DNA of 64,000 nucleotides, from the NCBI RefSeq assembly GCF_027580225.2, contig NC_073352.2, positions 1,614,501 to 1,678,500 of the forward strand, in the 5' to 3' direction. Under the pieces are notes generated by a model. That model did not search any database and was not told the DNA's origin. It was given only the letters and a program-made list of their open reading frames with translations. Origin of the DNA: Misgurnus anguillicaudatus (taxonomy: Eukaryota > Chordata > Actinopteri > Cypriniformes > Cobitidae). Shown in pieces: positions 24,662 to 35,737 of this stretch. Every line of letters starts with the position of its first letter. Position 1 is the stretch's first letter. Both the position numbers and the translations under genes were made by a program.

Positions 24662-25235
24662 AAATATACTACTTTACTATTGTTTTTATAAAGGTATCTC
24701 ATAAATTGTGAATAACATTAACAGCATGACCATTTTGTAGTGCTACTATCAGTAACTTTTGTACATAGTTAAGAAAAATGTTTTTTTTGTGTTAATTAGA
24801 CAAAAACTGTAGTCTTTTGCAGACATTCTATAACATTTACATTCTGTATTTCTGTGTCATCGTCAGAATTCAAATCATAATGAAATTGAATTTAATTGTA
24901 ATTTAATGTCAGTTCTTACGTGAGCATTTTAGTAAATGCACAATTTTACCACTGGAAGGTCCACAACAGAGGATGTGTATCATATAGACCATAAGGGCAT
25001 TCAAGATGGTACATTTCACTCAAATAAATGTCAAAAACTCTTTAAGAGTTTGTACAAGTAACAGCATGCAATGGTTTACCTGTAAAAGTCTGTAACTATT
25101 CCTAATCCTTAGTCCAAATATTTATGTAAAGAAACATCTCTGTTCTTACAGAAACAGAAAGTAACACTGTTCCAACAGTAAATTTGGTCCTTAAATCTGG
25201 ATAAACATTGATACCTACATAAAGTGAAGGAATGT
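24662..25235. other. No feature seen
   Basis: AT-rich sequence right of the array. I find no coding, RNA or repeat signal I can support. Confidence 0.5.
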
Positions 25236-25239
25236 GTGA

Positions 25240-25484
25240 CATGCTTGTCAAGTATGCAACACAAACCTGAAATGTGACCCCTGCATTTAACCCATCACAG
25301 TGAGTAGTGAACAGATGCACTGCAAGTACTGAACACACACACCCAAAGCAGTGGGCACACCAGGAGCAATCACAGGTGCCTTGCTCAAGGGCACCACAGT
25401 CGCAACCTGCCAGACCTGAGAATCAAACCAGCAACTCTCATGGGGGTTACAAGCCCAACTCTCTAATCACTAGGCTATGACTCC
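25240..25484 (-). mobile_element. tRNA-derived SINE
   Basis: On the minus strand the A box is TAGCCTAGTGATTAGAGAG (plus about 25459-25478) and the B box is GGTTTGATTCTC (plus about 25419-25429). The central GTGCCCTTGAGCAAGGCACC domain is typical of fish SINEs. The 3' part reads CACTACTCACTGTGATGGG. The family differs from the SINE at 1808-2085. Confidence 0.88.
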
Positions 25485-25559
25485 AAATGTCTTTTAAAAA
25501 GCCTGTACAGTGCACAAAGATGTGGTAAACTACTTCTTTATAAAGTCAGTGTTACTTAC

Positions 25560-25935
25560 AGTCTCTGGGTCCATACATGCACTTCTATGGAGAAACATAT
25601 AACCTTTATGGCTGGCCACAGCTCCAGGGGTGGCTTGAAGTGTGTGTGTGTGTACCTGGTATTTATCACGTTGTGGGGACCAATTGTCCGTACAAAGATA
25701 GGAATGCCAGTATTTTTTTGACCTTGTGGAGACATTTTGAGGTCCCCATGAGGAAACAAGCATATCAATCAAAAAGAGTCATGTTTCTTGAAAATCTAAG
25801 GTAGCAGAAAGTTTTCTGTGATGGTTGGGGTTATTGTTTGGGAGTAGAATATACAGTTTGTACAGTATAAAAACCATTAGGCTACGTCTATGGAATTTCC
25901 CCACAAAACATGGAAACCAAAATGTGCGCGTGTGT
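25560..25935. repeat. Teleost interspersed repeat with GT stretches
   Basis: The block TACCTGGTATTTATCACG-TTGTGGGGACCAA, followed by GACATTTTGAGGTCCCCA, is one I recognise as widespread in fish genomes. It is not a gene. The class is uncertain. Confidence 0.45.
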
Positions 25936-25940
25936 GTGTT

Positions 25941-26085
25941 CCCTGCTAAAAAAACAGCAACAAATCAGCATGGAGCAGCATGGGAATTATGCTGGTCTAT
26001 GCTGGTTTAGCTGGTGGTCACCAGCATACCAGCAAGGCCAGCATATGTTGTGTTTTGGTGCTGGTAACCTTTTTTTTCAGCAAGG
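25941..26085. mobile_element. CCAGC-rich palindromic element, short copy
   Basis: Starts CCCTGCTAAAAAAACAGC and ends TTTTTTTTCAGCAAGG. The interior consists of paired GCTGGT/ACCAGC words that fold on themselves. Confidence 0.7.
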
Positions 26086-26284
26086 TTAACTACTTTGCAT
26101 TTAATCCATCCAGTTGCTGTACACAGATGATACAAGTGTTACCATACTTGTCCTTAACATGTCACCTTCATGTCAATTTTTGACAAAGATTTTAGACATT
26201 GCAAGAGGTGAGCACTGTGATGTCTAATGGAGATGCTTTACAAAGACAGTGGCCGGGTCAGAAATCAGCTGTATTATTTCATGT

Positions 26285-26582
26285 CCCTGCTGAAAAAACC
26301 AGCATACCAGCAAGACCAGCATTGTGTTTTGGTGCTGGTTTGCTAGTGAACACCAGCTAAACCAGCATCACCACCAGCATTAGCACCAGCTAAACCAGCA
26401 CCAGCTAAACCAGCATCAAACCAGCATTAGTACCAGCTAAACCAGCATTAGCCCCAGCATCCCATGCTGGTCATACCAGCATATGTTGTGTTTTGGTGCT
26501 GGTATGCTGGTGACCACCAGCTAAACCAGCATAGACCAGCATAATTCCCATGCTGGTTTGATGCTGTTTTTTTCAGCAGGGG
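26285..26582. mobile_element. CCAGC-rich palindromic element, long copy
   Basis: The ends CCCTGCTGAAAAAACCAGC and GCTGTTTTTTTCAGCAGGG are inverted. The interior repeats ACCAGCTAAACCAGCAT-type units about ten times, then turns into the opposite strand (GCTGGTGACCACCAGC). It combines a minisatellite with a fold-back structure. Confidence 0.75.
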
Positions 26583-26639
26583 TGTGAAAATGATTCTCCC
26601 TAAGCATGCTTGTTTAAGTTATACGCAACATAGGATACA

Positions 26640-27235
26640 TGGTATGCGTTTTCGGCTTGCTATCCGAAGAGAGGGCTCTGAGCTTGATATTTGACCCGAA
26701 CCCGGAGCACACACGCCCCAAGGAAAGGGCTCCGAGCTCGGTATTCGGTCCGAATCCAAAGCACTCCCCTCATATTCTGGTTAGGCAAGTGACAGTTGTG
26801 GAGGGATGCTGAAAACTATCAAGGCACGTAGGGTCGACGGCGGCCGTTTCCTAATCCGAAGGCTGAACCCTCCGGAGGTCGCATTTGCAGGCATTTACGT
26901 CGTAAAATGTTGTAATATGCTTTTACTCAGAAATGTCATATATGAAATACAAGTAACACAACGTGTATTAACAATAACGTTACATCTAGTCATCTGAACA
27001 GATGGAAGAGAAGAGAAAAAAGAAGGGGAAAAAAAACAAAACAAGTAGGCAAAAATCAAAACGGTAGCCTACATGAAATGTCTCATCGTATTTCTTAAAA
27101 AAAAAAAAAACATTGCGAATGTAATAGTAAACTTAAACAAGGCTTGATGACGTATGCAGCCTGCATATGCGAACTCGGAGGCTTCGTATCCATGCTGGTC
27201 ACTGGAAACACGCAATACATGATGATTTAGATTTA
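26640..27235. other. No gene; one weak 2-copy repeat
   Basis: AGGGCTCTGAGCTTGATATT (about 26672) and AGGGCTCCGAGCTCGGTATT (about 26727) are two imperfect copies of a ~55 bp unit. Nothing else is recognised. Confidence 0.4.
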
Positions 27236-27462
27236 CCCTTACGAAAATTAACCATGGTTTTATTGTGGTAAAAGTGTAGTAACCATGTTTTTTTGGTGTA
27301 TTTTAGTGTATGGTTTTACTACACTAACCATGGTTTAACTATGGTTTTTGAAAACCATGGTTGTCAAAACCATGGTAATTTTGTAGTTACTATGGTTTTA
27401 CTACAGTAACCATGTTTTTTTGGTTTTAACTGTAGTAAAACCATGGTTAATTTTCGTAAGGG
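27236..27462. mobile_element. MITE with CCATGG-rich palindromic body
   Basis: The inverted ends CCCTTACGAAAATTAACC / GGTTAATTTTCGTAAGGG enclose many AACCATGGTT words. A second copy, split by another element, spans 32552-33860. Confidence 0.85.
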
Positions 27463-28136
27463 TATTTAAACGTGTTTATCCCAAACTTTGTTATTAAAAC
27501 TATAAGCACTGTAATGGTGACCTATTCAAGTATTTGCACATCAAAAAATAAATCCTTGTTTGTAATTTATTTATTAATGTCACAAAGAATTGAACATTGT
27601 AATGTTTGTCTCCCAATTTACACTTTAGTAATAGTGTACACGCATGCATGTACATTATTTATATGAATTTACAATTTAAAGCAATTTTCTTAAAGAATAC
27701 AGCAAGTAACAACGAGTAAATATAATTACTTTTTATTTATCATTGTTTAGATTTGGAAATAATCTTCTGTTGCACACAAAATAGAAACATTTCTCAAAAC
27801 TACTCTTACAGCCCCCAACACCCAGCAATCCACTGTAGGACATGTCAGTAAAAATGCACAGGATATATGTCTGTAAATCCCATCAGAAAAACCCAAATTA
27901 ACATTTTAATCCATCCTTTATTAAAAAGTTAATATTTCATCTCCCATGGTATAAGGCAAGCACACATGCAATCAGAGCGAAAAACTAAAAAAAAGAGAAG
28001 ACTGATGGAGAAAGAAGAGTAATAGATAAAGTGAAAGAAAAAAAACTGCAACATATTTAGTAAATAACTACAGCAGACATGTATCATCTTCATCAGAGCT
28101 CAGATCAGCACTGCTTGAATAAAGGGCTTCTGAGTC
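27463..28136. other. No feature seen
   Basis: AT-rich. It includes the 3' flank of the minus-strand exon at 28137, but I see no firm polyadenylation signal on that strand. Confidence 0.4.
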
Positions 28137-28309
28137 TTATGGCCAGCTGGGATATTTACATTCTTCAACAGTAATATGTTCGTTTATGATGTCTATTGTC
28201 TGACATCTTGTTTTTACAGTGCCCTGGTGAGCTCTTAACTGATGTAATTTTCTCTTCAACACACATTGAAGTCCTTGAATCCCATCATCGGGAAGATTCC
28301 AGGGGTTAA
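28137..28309 (-). CDS. Terminal exon of a transposon-type multi-exon gene
   Basis: On the minus strand an acceptor (TTTGTGTTTGTTTTACAG) precedes 56 open codons and a TAA (plus 28137-28139). The peptide is basic and helical around GLQCVLKRKLHQLRAHQG, ending KYPSWP. It enters in phase 1 and joins in frame to 30202-30306, whose donor also leaves one base. This looks like a real or recently real 3' exon. I cannot name the family from this exon; the neighbouring exons suggest a fish transposon gene. Confidence 0.6.
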
Positions 28310-28386
28310 CTGTAAAACAAACACAAATGAAAATAAGGGTTAATTTCATTTGGCATCTGGCGAATATGAATACATGGTTACATATA

Positions 28387-30004
28387 CAGTTGAAAGAAAA
28401 ATTATGTGAACCCTTTGGGCTTACTTGGATTTCTTCATAAATTGGTCATAAAATGTGTTCTGATCTACCAAGTCACAACAATAGAGAAACACAGTCTGCT
28501 TAAACTAATACCACACAAATATTATACGTTTTCATGTTTTTATTGAACACAACATGTAAACATTCACAGTGCAGGGTGGAAAAAGCATGTGAAACCCTAG
28601 GCCAATAACTTCTCCAAGAGCTAATTGGAGTCAGGAGTCAGCCAACCTGGGGTCCAATCAATGTGATGAGATTGGATGTGTTGATTAAAGCTGCCCTGTC
28701 CAATAAAAAACACAAACCAGTTTTGAGTTGACTTTTCTGAAGAAGCATTGTCTGATGTTAACCATGCCTCGCACAAGAGAGCTCTCAGAAGACCTACAAT
28801 CAAGAATTGTTGACTTACATAAAGCTGGAAAGGGCTACAAAAGTTTATCTAAAAGCCTTGATGTCCATGTGTCCACGGTAAGACAGATTGTCTACAAATG
28901 GAGAAAGTTCAGCACTGTTGCTACACTCCCTAGACGTGGTCGTCCTGTAAAGATGACTGCAAGAGCATAGCACAGAATGCTCAATGAGGTAAAGAAGAAT
29001 CCTAGAATGTCAGCTAAAGACTTACAGAAATCTCTGGCACATGCTAACATTTTTGTTGACCAATCTACAATAAGGAAAACATTAAACAAGAATGGACTTC
29101 ATGGGAGGACACCATGGAGGAAGCCACTGCTGTCCAAAAAAAACAAAAACATTGCAGCACGTTTGAAGTTTGCAAAAGAGCACCTGGATGTTCCACAGCA
29201 CTACTGGCAAAACATTCTGTGGACAAATGAAACCAAAATTGAGTTCTTTGAATAGAACACACAACGCTATGTGTGGAGAACAAAAGGCACAGCACACCAA
29301 CATCAAAACCTCATCCCAACTGTGAAATATGGTGGAGGGGCCATCATGGTTTGGTGCTGCTTTGCTGCCTCAGGCCCTGGACGGTGTACTGTCATCGATG
29401 GAAAAATGAATTTCAAAGTTTATCAGACATTTTGCAGGAAAACTTAAGACCATCTGTCTGCCAACTGAAGCTTAACAGAGGATGGACGATGCAACAGGAC
29501 AACGACCCAAAGCATAGAAGTAAATCAACAACAGAATGGCTTAAACAGAAGTAAATACGCCTTCTGGAGTGGCCCAGTCAGAGTCCTGACCTCAACCCGA
29601 TTGAGATGCTGTGGCATGACCTCAAGAGAGCGATTCACACCAGACATCCCAAGAATATTGCTGAACTGAAAGACTTTTGTAAAGAGGAATGGTTCAAAAT
29701 TTCTTCTGACCGTTGTGCAGGTCTGATCTGCAACTATAGGAAACCTTTGGTTGAGGTTATTGCTGTCAAAGGAGGGTCAACCAGTTATTAAACCCAAAGG
29801 TTCACATACTTTTTCCACCCTGCACCATGAATGTTTACATTTTGTGTTCAATAAAAACATGAAAACGTATAATGCTTGTGCGGTATTAGTTTAAGCAGAC
29901 TGTGTTTCTCTATTGTTGTGACTTAGATGAAGATCAGAACACATTTTATGACCAATTTATGAGGAAATCCCAAAGTAAGCCCAAAGGGTTCACATACTTT
30001 TTCT
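28387..30004 (+). mobile_element. Tc1/mariner-type transposon with long inverted repeats
   Basis: The TIRs are about 210 bp: left TIR 28387-28600 (CAGTTGAAAG..TGTGAACCCTTTGGGC) and right TIR about 29795-30004 (..GCCCAAAGGGTTCACATACT). Each carries an outer and an inner direct repeat around GTGAA(A)CCCT, the IR/DR layout. A TA precedes the left end. The right end lacks about the last ten bases. It lies in the intron between exons 28137-28309 and 30202-30306. Confidence 0.9.
28764..29791 (+). pseudogene. Tc1-like transposase, inactivated
   Basis: It starts [20 protein letters not shown] with the paired helix-turn-helix DNA-binding region, followed by a basic GRP-hook-like stretch (PRRGRP). Its length, about 340 codons, is normal for the family. 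It is broken by stops at about 28968, 29253 and 29552 and a frameshift near 29417. Of the DD34E triad, the first aspartate is replaced (WTNETK instead of the usual WTDETK). The second (QQDNDPKH) and the glutamate (NPIEMLW) remain. It cannot be active. Confidence 0.93.
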
Positions 30005-30201
30005 GGGTGGGGTCAACAAGGGCATTGTGGTGTTCAATGGCAAAAGCAAGCTTCTTTTTCTCCTCATTGATTTTTCTTCTCATTTTATTCCGTCCTTTGA
30101 CATAATGAATTAAAATTGGGAATTTTTTTGCAGTAACAGCAGCAGGAGTAATAATGCAGAATACAACAAACAAGTAGTTCTTTACTAGATATTTAACATA
30201 C

Positions 30202-30306
30202 CAGTGTGTCTATAAAGACGATGCTGCCGTTGTTTAATGCACAAAGATAATTCTTCTATTGTGTTCCTTGTTGTCTGAATTGCAACATCACTGTCTCCTA
30301 CAGTTG
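30202..30306 (-). CDS. Internal exon of a transposon-type gene
   Basis: Minus strand: acceptor GACACTTTTTACAG, 105 bases, donor ACTG|GTATGT. The coding frame includes TTRNTIEELSLCIKQRQHRL, probably a coiled coil. The phase (2 bases in, 1 base out) fits the exon before (30447-30521, if its GATG|GTCACA donor is used) and the terminal exon 28137-28309. Confidence 0.6.
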
Positions 30307-30446
30307 CTGTAAAAAGTGTCAAAAATTGCAATCATTAAAAAAATAGCATTTTCAAGTTGTAGCACACTTGTTTTTGCAAATGTATATGAAAAGACATGTT
30401 ATAGCTTTTACATACTAGTGTGAGCCCACTCCTGAACATCTGTGAC

Positions 30447-30521
30447 CATCATCTACAACCAGTTCATTTTCATTGTAGGTTCTTGTAGGCTTTCGGTGTC
30501 TTTCTTTAGATTCAGCTGAGT
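30447..30521 (-). CDS. Candidate internal exon of the same gene
   Basis: Minus strand: acceptor GTATGTTTTAG followed by a frame reading SAESKERHRKPTRTYNENEL then acidic residues. Joining at GATG|GTCACA gives an in-frame fusion to 30202-30306. A better-looking donor 26 bases on (CTA|GTATGT) breaks the frame. The assignment is tentative. Confidence 0.4.
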
Positions 30522-30578
30522 CTAAAACATACAAAGCAATAAACCAGTGATATGGTTAGTTACAATGGCAAGAGTATG

Positions 30579-30834
30579 TGCGAGCGAGCGAGTTTGTGCG
30601 AGCGAGCGAGCGAGCGAGTTTGTGCGAGCGAGCGAGAGAGTTTGTGCGAGCGAGTTTGTGCGAGCGACCGAGCGAGTGAGTTTGTGCGAGCGAGTTTGTG
30701 CGAGCGAGTGAGTTTGAGCGAGCGAGTGAGTTTGTGCGAGCGAGTTTGTGCGTGCGAGCGAGTGAGTTTGTGCGAGCGAGCGAGTGAGTTTGTGCGAGCG
30801 AGCGAGCGAGTTTGTGCGAGCAAGCGAGTTTGTA
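30579..30834. repeat. GAGCGAGTTTGTGC minisatellite
   Basis: About 18 imperfect copies of a 10-18 bp unit built from GAGC and GTTTGTGC. Both strands are open across it because the unit lacks stop codons, so the predicted Ser/Arg/Glu-rich peptides are artefacts. Confidence 0.9.
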
Positions 30835-30889
30835 AGAGAGAGAGAGATAAAGAGATAGAGAGACGAAGGTGAAGAGATGACATTTTGTA

Positions 30890-31690
30890 AAAAATGCCTG
30901 AAAATAAACTAATTAAAACACTTTAGTAATTCAAACACTTTCAAAAGCCTGATGCTTTAACATTTAACAGAAATAATAAAGATTAATCTAAATAAGGATT
31001 GCCTTTTGGTATCGTGTGCAAATAGTTTGGCACATATTTTGAGTCTTTTTTGCTCATTAACCCAATTTTGCGTAGCATGTAAACACCTAACAGGCTTTCT
31101 CACGGTTTTGTGTGCATGTGCACATGTCTCCGCGTGTGAAAGATAAACATCAGACGCGAAAGAAAGTGCAAAGTAACACATAAATGTCTCTGCTCTAGTA
31201 AAGCAGTAGCAGAGAATCTGCAAAAATAAAAACTGATGTTATATTTACAGGTTCTAGAGACACGAAAAGAGATAAAACAATATAGCTTAAGACAGATATG
31301 CCGTCAACTTTTTGATCGAATATTATGCGCTATAGGCGATGATGTCAATACCTGCGAAAAACCTGACAAATCTCCAAGTCCCATGTAAACACAGTTGTCT
31401 GCATAGCCGGTTTATTGATTTACATGTAAACGCATAAAAAACAGTTTTTTATAATAAGCAGATTTTTGATAGTTATACGTTTATTTTGTGCATGTAAACG
31501 TACTCATTGATATAGGGGCAGTTTCCCAGACAGGGTTTAGATGAAGACACAACTAGGCCTTAAGTTATATTGGGAGATTTAGACTTTTTACAAACATACC
31601 CAACGACAAAAAAAAACATTAGTGTGAGCTAGAGATACAAAATAATAGGCAGGTTCTTTTATATGGCTGACCTGTATGAGAGAAAAGTAC
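30890..31690. other. Intronic/intergenic; partial MITE only
   Basis: GGGGCAGTTTCCCAGACAGG at about 31515 is a one-ended relative of the MITE at 6179-6406. No exon with good splice sites was found. Confidence 0.4.
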
Positions 31691-31694
31691 TCAC

Positions 31695-31927
31695 TCTGCC
31701 ATAGTGCACTGTCTTCATGTCAAGCATTCTTATGAATGCTAAACGGGACAATCCTGGAGCAGCCATTTTCAAGTCTTCGAAGGACACAAAGACTTCCTCA
31801 TCATAAATGGTACATAAGTTTACAGCTGCAGGCCAGTAGCCACTCTTCTGCATTTCTAGCACACCTGGTATCCATGTTTCTCTACATTGCTCAGAGTGAA
31901 GATGGGGCAATGGTAGTTCGTAGCGAC
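31695..31927 (-). CDS. Exon of a KDZ-type transposase-associated cysteine-cluster protein
   Basis: Minus strand: acceptor TTATTTTGTAG, 233 bases open, donor AGA|GTGAGTAC. The peptide starts RYELPLPHLHSEQC, continues SGYWPAAVN and FEDLKMAAPGLSRLAF, and ends MKTVHYGR. From memory this pattern (YELP, CxxxW, SGYWPA, APG(M/L)SR, YGR) is the cysteine-cluster region next to Kyakuja-Dileera-Zisupton (KDZ) transposases, common in fish. Its phase (1 in, 0 out) does not match the nearest exons on either side, so exons are missing or this belongs to another copy. Confidence 0.6.
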
Positions 31928-32551
31928 CTACAAAATAATTGTTAGTAAATGAAATGCAATACCAATGTATAATGACAGACTACAAATGATTTCCCAAAAT
32001 GTACACACACTTTTAAAAGGAGGACATTAACTACACAACAGTCAAACCTTCAACTGTCCTGTGCAGAATGCAGATGTGTTTGTGTCATATTATTATAACT
32101 TGTCCAGAGTAATCACAATGAGCAAGGTTAAACAGGCAGGGGTTAGTTTTTTATATGCAGCTTGCAGCATTGGAACTTTACACAGAATTTAAACCAGAGA
32201 GTTTACAGACACATTTAAATACATAAATACATAAAGACATATGTAAAGCACATACTCTCATTTTGCCAACAACATATCCTGTTTTGCCTTCTATAGACAA
32301 AGATATTCTAAACAATACAAGTGCCGATATTATAGATACTATAGCCTCAAAAATGTGCTTGTGAAAGAAATAAAATGTTGGACAACACAAATAGACAAAA
32401 TGGCTACCGTTGTACTCGTGGAGAAGCTTAAAAAAGTAAAACAATTAATTGGTGAGCATGGCTCGCAGGTGTGCCCAGAGGTTTGGCAGCCAGGCAAGAA
32501 TTCAAGGACCTGTAGCTAACATTGTATACATTCATTTTACACAGTAACAAT

Positions 32552-33860
32552 CCCTTACGAAAATTAACCATGGTTTTACTACAGTCAAAACCAAAAACCA
32601 TGGTTACTGTAGTAAAACCATGGTAACCACAAAATAACCATGGTTATGACAACCATGGTTTTCAAGGTATAAGGGAATAATATTTTAAGTTTGGGGTAAT
32701 AAGGGGGTAAGAATATGAAGAATTATAAATTATTTATACTCTAAGTATTTTATAACTACAGAGTACCTATTATAATATTACATGGTATGTATGACTTAGT
32801 CAAGTCTATGGGGAAATTATGTTTTTTTTAATGATTTTATTGTGAATTTTTCATATTGACTACTGAATGTTGTATACAGTCGATGTCTACGAGCCTATTA
32901 ATTGCTTTAAAAACAAAAGTCCAGCTGATTCAAAGTGGTTATCTTTTCTTTAAGGTAAGTACAATAAAAATAGCAACTTATTCCCTATTTACAAGGAAAC
33001 TCTTAAATTTGCGGGAGCTTTTTTATTTCAAATGACACAATAATGACCACAAAGCAGCACGCTATTTGTTTATTTTTAATAGGTGTTATCATTGGTAGAA
33101 TAAAACTTTGCAACATGTGTAAAGACAATTATTTTAGCCAAATATAATTATGCAATGGCAAACCAGAATGAAACAACAGCAGATATCAGCTCCCGCTAAA
33201 GCAAAAGACGACTACATGCCGCATGCGTAGGCTACTGCGCAGGTGTAGAGCGCGCGACCGTCTGCGGGAGGTTTGCTGGAACGCGATCCTGAGGTGAAAT
33301 TTCTTTAAGAGGTTTTAAAAACTTTCTTCACTTTAATTTACAGCCCGCAAATATAAGAGTTACTTGGTAACTCCTGTATACATATACAGATCAAAGAGGT
33401 ACAAGTTGCTATTATTTTTATTGTGCTGTTATATTTTATTTGCCGACGTAGTTTTTAAACATCAACTGTAGGCTATACAATACACTTCATCAGGTAAGTA
33501 GCAAATATGAACAAAAACAAACATATTAAAAATAGACCATATTACATACCCATAGACGTAAGTCATACATACCACGTAATATTACAATAGGTACCCTGTA
33601 GTTATGAAATACTTAGAGAATAATTTTCCATATATTCTTACCCCCTTATTACCCCAAACTTAACATATTGTTCCGTTATACCTACAAGTATGTACTGTAG
33701 ATGTACTCTGTTGTTACAAATAGGTACGCTGTAAATTCGGTTTAATTACCCGGTACTTTGCGGGTCGTAAAATAAAGTGTTACCAACCATGGTTTTGCTG
33801 ATAGTAATCAATACACCAAAAAAACATGGTTACTACACTTTTACCACAATAAAACCATGG
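32552..33860. mobile_element. CCATGG-rich MITE, copy 2, split
   Basis: The left part, 32552-32665, and the right part, from 33785, align with consecutive halves of the MITE at 27236-27462. Everything between is a later insertion (32666-33784). Confidence 0.75.
32666..33784. mobile_element. DNA element with ~140 bp inverted repeats
   Basis: GGTATAAGGGAATAATATTT and about 140 further bases from 32666 match, in reverse complement, 33545-33682 (shared blocks TTTGGGGTAATAAGGGGGTA and GGTATGTATGACTTA). About 100 more bases follow on the right before the terminal AAAGTGTTACC. The left end has therefore probably lost sequence. It is non-coding. Confidence 0.7.
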
Positions 33861-34169
33861 ACTTTTGTTATTGCTTCTATGTGGGAGTTTACCGTTCAGT
33901 CCAAAAAGCCATTTGTTCATATTGTTGCTGGTGAAACTGTCTATATGCTTGTATCATTAAAACTCAACATTCTGTTGCAAAAACGTGACACTTTGTTTTG
34001 CACATCAGAATTAATATCATTACAACTGTCGTAATCTTAAAAATAATAAAATAGAAAATGTATAACTAAATTATATTTGTTCCACCAATCTCACATATTT
34101 TTCTTAAATGTTTCAGTAAAATAATACCGTAACTGCTTAAAAGTTTGGATGTTCAAGAAAAATACTGAC

Positions 34170-34273
34170 CTTTGGATGTTGGTCTGGCCGTCCAAACAGC
34201 TCTATGGATTCAGTTAGAGAACGGTTCAGATGAATAATATGAATCGGTATGCAGCATATTATGTTAGTTTGAT
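34170..34273 (-). CDS. Candidate exon of a transposon-type gene
   Basis: Minus strand: acceptor TGTATTCTCAG, 104 bases, donor CCAAAG|GTCAGT. The frame reads QTNIICCIPIHIIHLNRSLT then ESIELFGRPDQHPK. Entry phase 1 joins in frame (G|AT = Asp) to the exon at 34522-34624. The family is unknown to me. Confidence 0.45.
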
Positions 34274-34521
34274 CTGAGAATACAGAGACAAAACAAATAA
34301 GTCAAATAAGTATGAATTTATATTAGATTGATCATATTAAACACTAACGTAATCATTTAATGACTATCACCTGTTAAAACCTAGTATCAATTCAGTCGAT
34401 GCACTTTTTCGATTAACTTACCACTCAAGTTATTATCTAACAAAAACCAACAACTGACTAAGAATATATTTAATAAAATAGAGCAGACATATAAATTAAA
34501 AACGTAAATAAATTTCCTCAC

Positions 34522-34624
34522 CTGGAGGAGATATGTCAACACCGTTGCTGAAACTGTAAATCTGTTGTAACGCTGAAATGAGTCCGGTCGGGAACGCGAT
34601 CTGTTCTGGTTTTGTCCGATCATT
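34522..34624 (-). CDS. Candidate exon upstream of 34170-34273
   Basis: Minus strand, ending CTCCTCCAG|GTGAGG. The frame that joins the next exon reads DRTKPEQIAFPTGLISALQQ then IYSFSNGVDISPP. The 5' end is unclear: in this frame a stop lies about 10 bases upstream and no acceptor is visible, so the exon is probably cut by sequence inserted at about 34630. A different frame has an ATG but does not splice in phase. Confidence 0.4.
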
Positions 34625-34629
34625 ATTTT

Positions 34630-34943
34630 AAATAAAAAGGAATTACATCGTAAAGTGTATAATGCTCTGTAGCAAGCAAGTATTAAAGTGCCAAAGTGTT
34701 TTAAACGGAGAATTAAATCTAATGCGCATTAAAAGCGCTTCATAAAAAAGCGGCTTCATAAATGTTACTGGATAACTACTGGTCAGAACACGTTTTAATC
34801 TGTACGTATTTTAGGACATTTTACGTACATTTAGATACGTATCGATCCTGCAATTACGTCCAGATAATACGTAAAGGCACTATAAATACGTAAAAGCACA
34901 TACGTATTGGACTGTTTTAATTTACGTGTAAATATGTACGTTT
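34630..34943. mobile_element. Inserted repeat with TACGTA-type words
   Basis: Dense ACGTA(C/T)/TACGTAT words and a right end TTTGTGAGACCAGGCTGG, which I recognise as a common fish repeat end. It replaces the expected continuation of the exon at 34944-35244. Boundaries are approximate. Confidence 0.45.
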
Positions 34944-35244
34944 TGTTTGTGAGACCAGGCTGGATGTGACCACAAGTCCTGCAAACCTTTGTACCATCCC
35001 ATCTGCGCTCATAGGTTTCAGTAAGCATGTACACTGTCATACATTTTGGACAAACCACATACTGTAAGAAGTCGTCACGGAGGATACCAGTCAATTTCAT
35101 CATGGCCAAAAGTTTAATCAACAAGTGTTCTGTTTTTTCACTTCTGGACTGATCACTTCCATGCTCCTTCCCATCTTGTATGTGAGGATAGGCTTCACTC
35201 TGCTCCTCAGCAAGGATTTCCCCCTCTTCATCCACATAGTCATC
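34944..35244 (-). pseudogene. Transposon-type protein, zinc-ribbon-like exon, cut short
   Basis: Minus strand: acceptor TTTAAATTTCCATAG at 35245, then an acidic start (DDYVDEEGEILAEE), a helical stretch (LLIKLLAMMKLTGILRDDF) and a CPKC...CRTCGH zinc-binding pattern within QYVVCPKCMTVYML. From memory, similar order occurs in large fish proteins with a Tnp2-like transposase domain. About residue 85 the sequence passes into an inserted repeat, so the catalytic part is missing. Confidence 0.65.
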
Positions 35245-35737
35245 CTATGGAAATTTAAAGGACATATTTAAAACACATGCAATGCACATACTCAGCACCA
35301 CCATTAGACCATTAGAGATTGAAAAGTCCATCATGAATATGGCCATTTGAGATTGAAAACCCCATCGTTAATATGGTCATTTGAGATTTAAAAAGAACAT
35401 AATTAATAATTTCTCATCAATATGGCCATTTGAGTATGAAAAGATTTGAAAACTGTAGTTGGAAAAGATCATGTGAATCTCAAACAGCTAGCTTTATCTT
35501 AGTGCAATGAACCAGTTAAGTACTTTGTGGGAACTTCATCCACTTCAACTTCATTTTAGTTTTTTTATACTTTATAAAGTGTGTTTATACTTTAGTTGCT
35601 TTCATTAGTTAACTAACAGAAATTTGAGAGTGGAAAACAATAATGTGGGTGAAACATGTTAGGTTTTCCCATTTCAGCTCTGGATTAGCATGTACTGAAC
35701 TTTATACTTGTATATCCAAATGTAATTTCATGCTTAC

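Noticed and set aside
30552..30883. ~105-codon open frames on both strands, Ser/Arg/Glu-rich
   Set aside because: They follow exactly the stop-free GAGCGAGTTTGTGC minisatellite and have no splice or promoter context.
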